Shown: positions 1-10,176 of the stretch, piece by piece
Position numbering within the stretch: position 1 is the stretch's first letter
How the letters are laid out: the number at the start of each line of letters is the position of its first letter
From: Datura wrightii
Taxonomy: Eukaryota; Streptophyta; Magnoliopsida; Solanales; Solanaceae
Length of the DNA: 64,000 nucleotides
Reading direction: 5' to 3'
Assembly: GCA_035772735.1 (NCBI GenBank)
Contig: JASDFA010000019.1
Location: 70,904,001 to 70,968,000 of the forward strand
The notes under the pieces: model-generated
Databases searched by the model: none
The model's input: only the letters and a program-made list of their open reading frames with translations
Told to the model about the DNA's origin: nothing
Position numbers and translations under genes: made by a program

Positions 1-876
1 TTTATGGACCTGATGAACAGTATTTTCAGACCTTTCCTGGACTTGTTCGTGATAGTATTTATTGATGACATTCTGGTGTATTCTCGCTCTGAAGCAGATC
101 ACCGGACTCATTTGCGGACAGTGCTCCAGATTCTCAGGGACCGCCAGTTGTATGCTAAGTTTTCGAAATGTGAATTCTGGCTTAACTCAGTAGCCTTTTT
201 AGAACATATTGTCTCAGACGCTGGTATACAGGTAGACAAGCAGAAGATAGAAGCAGTTAAGTCATGGCCTAGGCCTACCACCCCGACTGAAGTTCGTAGC
301 TTTCTGGGGTTGGCAGGATACTATCGGAGGTTCGTTGAGGGATTCTCAACCATTGCAGCATCTTTAACCAAATTGACAAAGAAGGCAGAAAAGTTCCAGT
401 GGACGGAGGCATGCGAGCAGAGTTTCCAGGAACTGAAAGACAGATTAACCTCTGCCCCAGTACTGGCACTGCCGGAAGGCACAGAAGGTTATTCAGTCTA
501 TTGCGACGCGTCAGGTGTCGGATTGGGTTGTGTGTTGATGCAGCATGGTAGAGTAAATGCATATGCTTCCAGGCAGCTGAGGAAACACGAGAAGAATTAC
601 CCCACCCATGATCTAGAGTTGGCCGCAGTAATTCATGCCTTGAAGATGTGGAGGCATTACCTGTACGGCGTCCATGTTGATATATATACAGATCATAAGA
701 GCTTGCAGTACATTTTTACTCAGAGGGAGTTGAATCTGCGGCAACGTCGCTGGTTAGAATTGTTGAAGGATTATGATGTGAACATCCTGTACCATCCGGG
801 AAAAGCCAATGTTGTGGTAGACGCCCTGAGCCGTAAGTAAATGGGTAGTTTGGCGTATCTGCGACCCGAGAAATAG
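1..876 (+). pseudogene. Element A pol: reverse transcriptase (C-terminal part) and RNase H
   Basis: This part copies element RNA into DNA and removes the RNA strand. The RT catalytic signature FIDDILVYS is encoded near 58-84, followed by the gypsy connection block (FLGLAGYYRRFVEGF, near 300-345). RNase H shows YCDASG near 499, DLELAAVIHAL near 610 and TDHKSL near 688. The block ends in HPGKANVVVDALSRK. Where sister copies read on with a serine, TAA stands at 838-840; a second stop, TAG, is at 874-876. The upstream RT palm and fingers are outside the window. Product identity is sure; function is lost through the stops. Confidence 0.95.
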
Positions 877-1995
877 AAATTAGCTAAAGAAATTCATCAG
901 TTAGCTGGACTAGCCGTTCGAGTAATGGAAACAGAAAATAATGGGGCCGTAATTCAAAATTCGGCAGTGTCATCATTAGTTGCAGAGGTAAAGGAACGAC
1001 AGTATGAGGATCCCGATTTAGTCCAGCTCAGAGATAGAGTTCAGAAGGGTAAGGAGCCAGATTTTCAGATAACCGAGGATGGTGTGCTACGTTGTAAGGG
1101 CCTCCTTTGTGTCCCGAACATCTCAGGCCTTCGTGGGCAGATTATGCACGAGGTACATTATGCTCGCTATTCCCTTCATCCAGGGGCGACAAAAATGTAC
1201 CACGACATCAGAGACATCTACTGGTGGCCAGGTATGAAAACTGAGGTAGCTGAATTTGTATCTAGATGTGCTAATTGTCAGCAGGTGAAAGCAGAACACC
1301 AGAAACCGGGTGGTTTGACGCAAGAGATAACGGTACCCACGTGGAAATGGGAAGCAATAAACATGGATTTTGTAACAGGGTTACCCCGTACTAGACGCAG
1401 AAATGATTCCATTTGGGTAATAGTTGATAGGCTGACAAAATCAGCTCATTTCCTGCCAGTAAGGGCTACTTTCTCAGCTGAGGATTATGCCGAATTGTAT
1501 ATCAGAGAAATAGTTAGATTGCATGGAGTGCCGGTGTCTATTATTTTAGATAGGGGAGCGCAGTTTACAGTTAGGTTCTGGCAGTCATTTCAGAAGGGTT
1601 TGGGGACGCAGATTAATTTGAGCACAGCATTCCACCCTCAGACAGACGGGCAGGCTGAACGTACGATTCAGATGCTCGAAGATATGCTACGAGCGTGTGT
1701 GTTAGATTTTGGGGGTAGCTGGGATGAACATCTGTCGTTAATCGAATTTGCTTATAATAACAGCTACCATTCAGCTATTTAGATGGCGCCTTTCGAGGCA
1801 TTGTACGGGCGAAAATGTAGATCGCCGGTGGGCTGGTTTGAAACAGGAGAATCAGCATTAGTTGGCCCAGACATTGTTCGGCAGTCCGAGGAAAAGATAA
1901 AGCTTATCCGAGAACGTTTACTGACCGCTCAGAGCCGCCAGAAGTCATACGCAGATAGACGGCGCAGAAATCTAGAATTTTCGGTAAACGACTGA
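877..1995 (+). pseudogene. Element A pol: integrase, zinc-binding and catalytic core
   Basis: Integrase inserts the DNA copy into the genome. The N-terminal HHCC zinc domain is visible (HPGATKMYHD, then CANCQQVK, about 1155-1290). The DDE core follows: the first Asp in INMDFVTGLP near 1366, the second in DRGAQF near 1548, and the Glu in QTDGQAERT near 1650. A TAG at 1780-1782 replaces the Gln codon found in element B (SAIQMAPFEALYG), and a TGA at 1993-1995 replaces a Trp codon. Both are single transitions and the frame is otherwise open, so this is a decayed but complete integrase region. Confidence 0.95.
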
Positions 1996-2406
1996 GTATA
2001 TCTGAAAGTGTCCCCTATGAAAGGGGTAATGAGGTTTGGCAGGAAAGGCAAGCTTAGCCCAAGATTCATTGGGCCGTATCAGATTCGGCGAAGAATAGGA
2101 CGCGTGGCATATGAGTTAAACTTGCCTCCAGAATTAGCATCTGTTCACCCAGTATTCCATGTTTCTATGTTAAGAAAGTTCGTAGGGGACCCTTATACAG
2201 TAGTTCCAGTCCAGGATGTTCAGGTCACACAAGAATTAGCCTATGAAGAGGTTCCCATAGCCATTTTAGACAGACAGATTCGCAGATTGAGAACTAAAGA
2301 TGTTGCATCTGTCAAGGTATTGTGGCGTAACAGAAATCGGGAAGAAATGACGTGGGAGGCTGAAGAAGACATGAAAATCAGATATCCTCACCTATTTCAG
2401 GCCTAG
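1996..2406 (+). pseudogene. Element A pol: integrase C-terminus (GPY/F) and chromodomain
   Basis: The segment begins with the GPY/F-type module (KLSPRFIGPYQI near 2047-2085) and ends in a chromodomain-like tail: YEEVPIAILDRQIRRLR, then VKVLWRNRN and EEMTWEAEEDM, ending PHLFQA with TAG at 2404-2406. In chromoviruses this tail is thought to steer integration toward particular chromatin. The tail marks A as a Tekay/Del-like chromovirus. The stop is followed by about 255 bases of non-coding sequence before the polypurine tract. Confidence 0.9.
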
Positions 2407-2661
2407 TCAGACGATAGGTATGTCCGTATCATTACTTATACAGTATCTTATGATTGTATGTTTGTAAATGATAAAGAAAGAAGTGATATTTAGTTGTTTA
2501 GTGAATCTTGGAATATTGTGTGTGGTGCCTGTGTTGGACTTTTCTGCATTTCAGGTTTTTGCGATAGTCCATATTACAGGGGAAACTCTGCCAAAATTTT
2601 TCCAGAAAGTAAGGTAAGCAGTCCTCTATATAACAGTATACATTCGAGGACGAATGTTCCT

Positions 2662-2674
2662 AAGGGGGAGAGAA
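2662..2674 (+). other. Polypurine tract of element A
   Basis: The purine run aagggggagagaa lies immediately before the LTR start TGTTATACC, where plus-strand DNA synthesis is primed. The same run, as its complement, borders element B's 3' LTR at 19261-19278. Confidence 0.9.
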
Positions 2675-5201
2675 TGTTATACCCCGTAGAATTCCCGGCA
2701 CTTAGATGACCTATTCGCACGTTGGTTAAGCATATTTGAAAGTCATACGTGCTAGGGAAAGACCCGGGAAAAGATCGGACGAGAAAACCGTCGAACCATC
2801 GCGGGAGGAGCCGAGGCAGAGCCCCTCCGCGATGGCAGCGTGTCACGGAGATGAGGCCTCCGCGATGGCTCTGTGACACGTTGCCCAGGTTCAGGCCCAA
2901 GTATATAAGCCTCCACTTCGGTTTAAAATCATTTCATTACTTAATAACTTCCAGAGAACGTAGTGAACAGAGGGAAAACGAAGGGAGATTATAAATTATC
3001 GTCCGATTACGCTGCCAAACCCTGCCCAAACCCAAATTAATCCTAGATACCAAGGTATTTAGCAGTAGAGAGCATTTCTACGGAGTTAGTTTCGCGAAAT
3101 ACGGCCGACGAATCGGCAAGCCACCGAACTAAAGTAAGTACAATTGCTCTAAATTAATGTCTATGTGTTCCTAGCTGAGAAGTGAATACTTCTCCCTTCT
3201 GGGCCGCTGAGAAATAGCGAGTTTTCGACCGTCTTTCGATAAGCCTAAGTTTAGGCTATAAACTATATCGAAAGTGACGTTGCCTTTTTAAATAAAGTTG
3301 TATTTAGTATTGATTGACGTATTTATGAATGCAGTTGGGAGAAAATAGTTGAAGTACCGGCCGAGCCTCATCCGACGGACGGATATTCAAAGATAAGGTA
3401 TGTAAAGTTAAGTTTCCTCGGCAAGTTGAGTAACCTCGAAGCAGTATAGTAATTTACAGACCAGTAGCATGTTTAGAAATCGATTATCGTGTTATTTTGA
3501 ATATTGGTGCAATATGAGAAGTTTTGGGTTGTAACGTGTACGATACCTATCCGTACGATATAGATTCGGGCGTAAGTGGTTAAGGCTGCCCAGTATATTC
3601 AATATGTGATGTAATATGCCATGTTAAGATATTGTTGTGTTTAGCTGAAACCTCGCGAGGTAGTACAGTATCAGTAAAGCATTCCAGATATAGAATAGTA
3701 ACTATATATGGTTTAGGAAGCATGTTAGAAATAGGAAATTATGTTAACACAGAAACTTAGTAAACAGTATAGTTTTCAGCAGAAACACCTCCTCGTATAA
3801 CTTTTACCCCAGTACAGTTTGACAGGAGGCTATATTTATATTTATACTTACCTGTATCAGTATGTATCAGACACTTACAGATTGCTATTATTAGCTCAGT
3901 ATGTGATTTATACGATACCCTACACCTGATAGTCTTAGCTTATGAGATACACAGACAGCATGATTAGTTGAGACCATTGTATTGATTGGGGTTGGATTAC
4001 CTAGCATCCCTGACCGCCCAGGGTTAATAGCTGTATCGACTCGTCCGCCAGAGGACAAGGATACGTTGCTCTATGGAGTGATATGTCGTCCCGCAAGGGG
4101 ACGAAGATGGGATGCCAGTTTCCCCATATTGTGCCTTGGTCGGCCCTGATACACCCCCGTCGAGCGGGTACGCCCGGGGTGTTGATTTAGAGTCCTTCGG
4201 ACTCAGATACAGTTATAGTCAGGGGCTCAGCGAGCCCAAGTGCATACCCAGGGACCGGCAGGATGCTTACAGCCACTATAGGAGATGGGATGACCGGGGT
4301 AGGGGCATAGATTCTGTGTTGATTGTACCTCCCGACTTATGGGGGCCGGGTGAGGTTGTGTATGCCATGTTACGTTATGTATGTTGTGCTATGTTATATT
4401 AGACATGAGTAGATTAGTAGTAGGATGATACGTCTCCAAATATGACATCTATTCCCCCCCGTATGATTGAGAATAGGTACGACTTACATCTTCAGACAGA
4501 TAATCTGGTTCTTCTTATTTCAGTTTCGTCAGTTATGTTATTGATTTCAGATATCCTTTTTTCAGTCTTTGCTTTACATACTCAGTACCAGCGGTACTGA
4601 CGCCCGGTGGGGCGCTGCATTACTTGCCTGCAGGTACTCTTAGACGAGCAGGCGATTCTATGTGACTTCCTGTCAGCGGTTGAGTATTCAGCTCCAGCCA
4701 TCCGGCGGGTAGGTCGGGGCCCTGTCCCGGCCAGTTCTATTACTATTCCTAGAGGCTTGCAGTCTGTGTGAAATCCCTGTGGTCAGATGAGCCGGTCGTG
4801 TGGGGCCGTGCAGTTGTATAGTTGTCTTTACTCTTTCTTACTTCTGTGATGGTCGTGTGGGGCCATAATTGTCAGTAGTGGTGACCTTGCCGGTCACGTA
4901 GCTTCTTTTTGTGCTTTATGATTAAGTTGCAGATAACTAGACAGCATGGTGGCCTTGTTGGCCCGTATAGGTTTCCCTGAATTACTATGTTTCTGGTTAG
5001 CTGCTAATACAGGTACAGAAGGCTATAGGCCAATGGGCCGAGGGCTGTATTTACAGCCGTTATATAGCCCTTTGTTTCTAGAAATGTGAGTTAGAGCCAG
5101 CCAGGCGCCAGATGCGCCCAGGCTTAACAGTCTAGCAGGTCAGGTCTTAGTAGGGCACCAGGTGCCAGTCATACCCCCCCCCCCCAAGGTGGGGTGTGAC
5201 A
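2675..5201 (+). repeat. 3' LTR of element A (2527 bp)
   Basis: The LTR starts TGTTATACCCCG next to the polypurine tract and ends GGTGGGGTGTGACA. Both ends match the complement of element B's LTRs (16466-19260 and 24524-27314). Inside are a GC-rich module (2795-2885), a TATA-like box (2902-2909), the inverted repeat cagtacc-agc-ggtactg at 4583-4599, and the palindrome ggcaccaggtgcc at 5154-5166. Two long homopolymers (C runs at 4455-4461 and 5174-5185) show local slippage. Short open frames inside it, such as 4112-4402, are chance. Confidence 0.93.
2902..2909 (+). promoter_or_regulatory. LTR TATA-like box
   Basis: TATATAAG lies about 230 bases into the LTR and just after a block with two copies of a GC-rich module. 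Element B has the same box at the same place on the other strand (19026-19034 and 27081-27088). It is the likely core promoter of the element RNA. Confidence 0.6.
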
Positions 5202-6225
5202 AACTGCGTCCTTATCTGCTCACCTTCTAACTCCCAAAAGCTGCTGTTTTACAGGTGAGGGCAAGAAGAACTGTCGGGCTCGAACTCTATACTCAAAAAA
5301 GAATTCAGGGGTAGGGTCAGTACTTGACACAGTACTAGTAGGCATCATCGATCGATCTTACATAATAACAGATAATTAAAGCAACAGTGATATAAAAAGG
5401 GTCCTCAACTTTATATAGAAATACTAGCCATTTTATGAACATTACCTCCACTCAGGAATCATCCGGCCTGCTCACTGGATTAGGCTTGTCGCTGCAGCGG
5501 CCACTTGTTTGCTACAACGGTCTCATCGCAGCAGAAATAGTTCCGCTGCGGTGGCTCTGCGAAAGCAGTAGCTTGACATGTTGCACTCTTATCAGTGCAT
5601 CCATCTAACAGTTCATTAGATCAACAGTTTAACATTTCACATACTCCATAAATCCATCAAACAACTATAATAGAATAGCAATCGCATTAGCTATTAAGAG
5701 CTACAATTCTTCAGTTATTCATAGCGACAACTACTCAATAACTACACACTATGACAAAGTCACACTTAGCACTAAAACCATTTTCATTGTTATCATCTCA
5801 CATAAAATCCACGATACTTTGCACATCCTTTTAGAACATTTCACATCCACCACATGAACATAAATAAAATCACAAACAATACACAAATAACACAACCAAG
5901 GGTAACATCACAGGCACACGCCTCCGCCATCTTTCCTTATTTCTCAACCACACGAAACATGTACACACATGCTAGAGGGTCTTATTTGTGCCCATCCAGT
6001 CATGACCTATAGGGGAAACTAGAAATCCATGTACTGTGTCGGGCATGGCAGCGCACCTACTCATAAGCTCATTTGGATGCTCCCCTCAGACACAAGCAAC
6101 TCAAATAATGTTTTTCGCTCGCCCGGATACTCCCATCAGGCTCAAGCCTCTCATTTAGGATGTTAAAACTTTTCATTCATCATTCTCATAAAATACATAT
6201 CAAGTTTGTAGTTTTTTAATATAGA
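5202..6225 (-). repeat. LTR-like fragment, probably minus orientation, no gene
   Basis: No coding region is visible. Read on the minus strand, a GC-rich block (5476-5570, with several variants of a ctgcagcgg-like word) precedes a TATA box (5411-5418), which is the LTR architecture seen elsewhere in this window. Repeated words such as cgcccggatactcccatcagg-like pairs lie near 6070-6150. Neither end shows a TG/CA terminus that I can pair, so the fragment is truncated and the family is unassigned. Confidence 0.4.
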
Positions 6226-6487
6226 TGTTACACCCCATAAGTCTCCATTGGTTAATCGATGCGTGTGTATGTATGTTGAGAGTTTTGGAGTACGACGCGT
6301 GTGGGAGATAGCTCGGGGTATGAGCGCACAAGTGCATTATCGAGCAGGAAGGAGACCAGAGCTGGAGGCATGGTGCATCGAGCACCGCACCGCGTAGCCC
6401 ACCCCTACGCATAGGCCAGCGCGTTGTGCCCGTATATTGGAGCAATATGTGGTGCCCCGCGCCCCTCTACCACAGCCTCACATAATT

Positions 6488-6511
6488 AATATATATATAT
6501 ATATATATATG
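6488..6511. repeat. (TA)n microsatellite in LTR G
   Basis: About eleven TA units. Homologous tracts of different length occur in D (44798-44812) and F (51987-52018, followed by CA units), at the same LTR position. Confidence 0.9.
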
Positions 6512-7195
6512 TGAAGTGTGAGGTGATAAGGTCATTTAAATACATTTTAGCAAAGGGGCTACAGACTTGTGGAGACATTGTTACGAGATTTTGTCAAAAT
6601 TTGAGTCGAATTACACCGCTAAACTCCATTTAAATGCAAATTCATCTTGGATAACTAATTTTGGGCCTACGAGGAACGTATCTACAGAGTCATTTCTTGA
6701 AATCTAGCTCGAGTTGTCAGATTCCCCTCGAGTAGAAGTTGTAAAAATCACTTCTAATCGAGTCCTAAGCATCTACAAGTGATAAGTAAGTATTTCTACC
6801 TTCTAAACTCTTGGGAATATGTAAGAATTCGGCTGAACTGGATACAGTTTGATTTGTAGTTAGCTTGCTTTAAGGATATTATTGCTAGCCATTTAATTGA
6901 ATTGAAAATAGCTTTATTCTCTCAGCGTAAGGGCTGCAATTTGTAGGAATCACTGTCTTTAGGTTAGAACAAATTGGGTGAACAAAAATTGAAAGCTGAG
7001 GCATGTTAGGGCTAACCTCTTTGTCAAGTTATTCTTGTTGTAAAACTGATATGACTTGTACTTCTGTAGCAACTTAAGAATTCGAATATTGTAGTTAGTC
7101 ATTAGAATAGATTGTTGTTGTAGTATAGTGTCCCTGGTTGAGGGTTCATCATGTTTCATACTGCCTCTCTTCATGAATAGTTGAGGGGCTTCTAG

Positions 7196-7380
7196 TTGTA
7201 TGAAGTGCTTACGGAGCTATAAACTGCTTATGGAGCTATGATGCTACTATGCATATGGAGCTATAGATTGATTATGGAGCTACGATGCTACTGTCGTTTA
7301 TAGAACTATAGACTGTTTTTCAGAGCTACAAACCTAAATTGCTTACAAAGCTACTAAACTGCTTATGGAGCTATTACTTG
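7196..7380 (+). repeat. LTR minisatellite, unit about 22-30 bp
   Basis: Degenerate units built around gcttatggagctat(a/g) repeat about seven times. The same array, with different unit changes, lies in D's LTR (about 45508-45700) and reversed in F's LTR (about 51135-51292). Confidence 0.85.
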
Positions 7381-7414
7381 TCTGAAAGGACTAAAGTAAA
7401 GACTTTGCGGCTGA

Positions 7415-9002
7415 TGAGTTGGAAATTTACCAACTCATTAGGCTCCTAATCATGAGTTTTAGCCTAGTTTTCGAGTTATTTATGTGGATTTTATTCCCTT
7501 TCTCTTGAATTCTTTGTAGGTACCTCATGTGAGTAAAGAAAGCATGAAATCGAGCAAAACACATGAAATATGAGAAGAGATTTCATGAGTTAGCATATGA
7601 GGGAGAAGAATAAAAGAAAAGGGAAGATTTGAGCTCAAAGAGAGGTGCAAGGATGTGATTTGAATCAACTAAACACGGATCTGAAAGGGTGAAATGCTAA
7701 AGCTACTGCCCGGACCGGCTAAACAACCGGCCCTTCATGGAATTGACCGGATAAAAGCCACTAAACCGCCAGTTCCCCCCTACCAGGCCACTGTTTTCAA
7801 TTGGCTAAAGTTTGCTGCTCCACGGATTGCAACCGTCGAAACGTCGGTTCGTCGCGGTAAGGCCTTCTAATGAAGGGTAAAAGGGGTCCAAAAAGTCTCA
7901 AAAGAATCTAGAAGCTACAAGGACATTTGGGGAAATTTGTACACAAGAAAATACAGATATATAACCTCCATTGTATACCAACTAAAGGGGAGAACCATTC
8001 AACCAACAATTTATTCATCAAAACTTCATCTTATTCAAAGAATTTTTAGGAGATTCTTTTCTCCATAGTTTTGTAGATTTAGGTAGTACTTTTCATCTTC
8101 TTTTTCTTTAACCCATTTTTGGGGAATTCCACCATTGCTGTAAGAGCTTGTGAAGCAGATTTGTGAAGCTAATGCAATGAATGGGAGGGGAATCATCTTG
8201 GTATCTTCTCTCTATCTTAAATATGCTTTACTAATTTGCTAGTTAGAAGTATATTCATGGTGGGTTTGTTAATTTGATTGGGTTTTGATAAATTGCTCTT
8301 GGATTCTTATTGAATTGTAGGTGGGTGTTGCTAGATTCATCTTCCTTTTGTTCAATTACGTGTAAATCTATTAGATTCTCTTCAATCTATTAATGAAGAT
8401 CCATTGATTATGATATGGGTCTATCTATAATTTCTTGATTGTTACTCAGGAGAGAATGATTAAGTATTGGAAGGGAATCTAGTAGTTGGTATGGATATAA
8501 GATTGCAAAATTAAGCTAGAAATAGCTAAAATTACTTCCTCCTTCCTAATTGGCAGCTAATAGCTAGGAATACTAAAGTTTCTAATCCATATCAATTCGG
8601 GTTGAGCTAAATCGCAGCTAGATTTTGAGAAAACTCTAGCTAGAGGTAGTCAATAGCCTGAGAAGCTGAGGCTACCTACTTCCCAAGATTATTTACACTT
8701 AAGTCTAAGGCATTGAAGAAATTCCCAATTTAATTGTGATCTCACCCATAGAATGTCCCTAGCCTCTCACTTGTGATTACAATTGAATTTCCCCCAATTA
8801 GTTTTAGTTTAGAATTAGTTAGTTAATTTTCCCTTTTTATTTCCCCCCAATTTTACTTTTCAAATGTTGAACAATCATGCGCTCTAGTTTGAATTAGTTT
8901 ATAACTTTTGAAGTATCGACTTAATTCTCCGTGGGATATTTGTTTTGAGCAGCAACCATTTACGCTCTTTCGTAAAAGAAGAGTGTATTTTGAACATTAT
9001 CA
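7415..9002 (+). repeat. 5' LTR of element H (1588 bp)
   Basis: Starts TGAGTTGGAAATTTACC and ends at CA just before the primer site. A GC-rich block of ccggctaaac-like words (7705-7860) precedes a TATA-like box at 7958-7963. Compared with the 3' LTR it lacks about 24 bases near 8945, where the other copy reads gaccccgaccactcgtcagg. Confidence 0.88.
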
Positions 9003-9006
9003 AAAA

Positions 9007-9024
9007 TGGCATCGTTGCCGGGGA
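9007..9024 (+). other. Primer binding site of element H (tRNA-Asp type)
   Basis: tggcatcgttgccgggga differs by two bases from the complement of a plant tRNA-Asp 3' end (tggcgccgttgccgggga). It starts four bases after the LTR. This primer choice is usual for Athila-like elements, unlike the initiator-Met primer of elements B, C, E and F. Confidence 0.85.
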
Positions 9025-9136
9025 GTTGAGTTGTTATAAGACAATAGTTATTTATTGATTCAAACAAGTTTTGCATTTTTGTTTTATATTTTGTGTTGCT
9101 TTTATTTTTGCTTTTGTTTTTGTTTGTTGTAGTTGA

Positions 9137-10176
9137 ATGATGGCATCATGGAATGAAAGGAGGTTTGTTGGTGGAAACCCTTATTATAATGACCCATGTC
9201 CCTATTATGGAGGACCACACTATTGGCAAGATTGCAAATATGCCCCTAGAAGGGAGATGAGTGCACCTTCTCCTTCCTATAGTGGGTATAGATGCACAAT
9301 ATGTGGTAGTCATGGAAGACATTGGGATGGATGCCCAAATGGGTTCACTTCCCGCTACAATGGTTATGATAGAAGTTATGCTCCTAAGTTTGAAGGGAAT
9401 GAAACCATGGCAAGAGAGGGAAGGAGAAGTACATGTGGGCGCATAGAAGCCATGCTCCAAGCCTTTTTGGAGCGGGAGTCTAATGCGGAAAAGAATGACA
9501 ACACCTCCATGCGCATGGATTCATCAACTCCTCAAGAAGAGAGCGGTAAATCTCTAAAAGAAAAAGCGGAGGAGAGATTGAGGAGCATAATAAGAAAAAG
9601 TGAACGATGGGGCATAGCTCAACTTGACTCATGAGAGGAAAATAAAAATGATGATGAAGAAGGAGGCAAGGTGAGTGTTGAAGAAGTCATAGAGGTGTGC
9701 CAACCAACCAACATTGTTAAAATGCAAGATGCGAAGGTTGAAGAAGTGACACTAGAGTCTCCAAATGGCATTCAACAAATTAAACTCAAGGACTCTAGTG
9801 CACTTGAAGAGGAGGATGGCAAGAAAGAGGCATGCTCGAAAGGGGAGTGACCTAAATCGCCATCTTATCAATTTTCAACATTGATCTTGGTCGACAAAAT
9901 GGAGACTGAGGAGACCAAGTCAGTGGAGGAAGTTGAGGACGATGATCAAGGTGGCTTCTTCTTAGAATATGCCATGCCAACAAGGCCAAAGCACTTCCCT
10001 CCTTTGAGGGCCAAGACACACAAGATGCAACATCTGTTGCTTGGTCCTTTGATGCTTACACCACCACCCCTAAAGAGGAGTCAAAGAATGGACAATAAAT
10101 TAGGGCTGCGATTCAAATGCTCAAAGTGGAGAGAGAAGTGGTGAAGTTGAAGTCGTCGAGCCACGACGTTAACTAA
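9137..10176 (+). pseudogene. Element H single ORF, zinc-knuckle-like protein, degraded
   Basis: One frame runs from ATG 9137 with internal stops at 9632 and 9848, then shifts near 10100 and would end at TAA 10174-10176, about 345 codons. The N-terminus is rich in Tyr, Pro and Asn and holds two Cys/His clusters: CPYYGGPHYWQDC (codons 21-33, one expected Cys is Tyr) and CTICGSHGRHWDGC. The middle (codons 95-165) is highly charged, with a possible coiled coil. The rest is acidic, ending KLKSSSHDVN. The clusters resemble nucleocapsid knuckles but I see no gag homology region. It may be a gag-like packaging protein or a captured sequence. Confidence 0.6.

Larger units (their letters stand above)
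1..5201 (+). mobile_element. Element A: 3' half of a Tekay/Del-type Ty3/gypsy retrotransposon
   Basis: The window opens inside the reverse transcriptase of a chromodomain-bearing Ty3/gypsy element. Reverse transcriptase, RNase H, integrase and chromodomain follow in gypsy order, then a polypurine tract and a 2.5-kb LTR. The whole coding part stays in one frame from position 4 to 2406 and is broken only by four premature stops. The LTR matches the family of element B. The 5' half, including gag, protease and the 5' LTR, lies outside the window, so no target duplication can be tested. Confidence 0.95.
6226..7411 (+). repeat. LTR G, left part, interrupted by element H
   Basis: It starts TGTTACACCCCATAAGTCTCC, the same start as the LTR of element D (44548) and, reversed, that of F (52273). 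It carries an (AT)n tract at 6488-6511 and a tandem minisatellite at 7196-7380. The sequence stops at 7411 and resumes at 13996, because D's uninterrupted LTR (45700-45770) reads straight across the join. Internal sequence of this element is absent. Confidence 0.85.

Noticed and set aside
4112..4402. 96-codon open frame in LTR A
   Set aside because: No domain, and the related LTRs of element B do not keep it open in the same frame.
7107..7140. Possible tRNA-Asp gene start (gttgtagtatagtg resembles the 5' part of tRNA-Asp)
   Set aside because: No acceptor-stem partner, anticodon arm or T-loop follows, and the same position in the sister LTR (about 45415) lacks the match. It is chance within LTR G.
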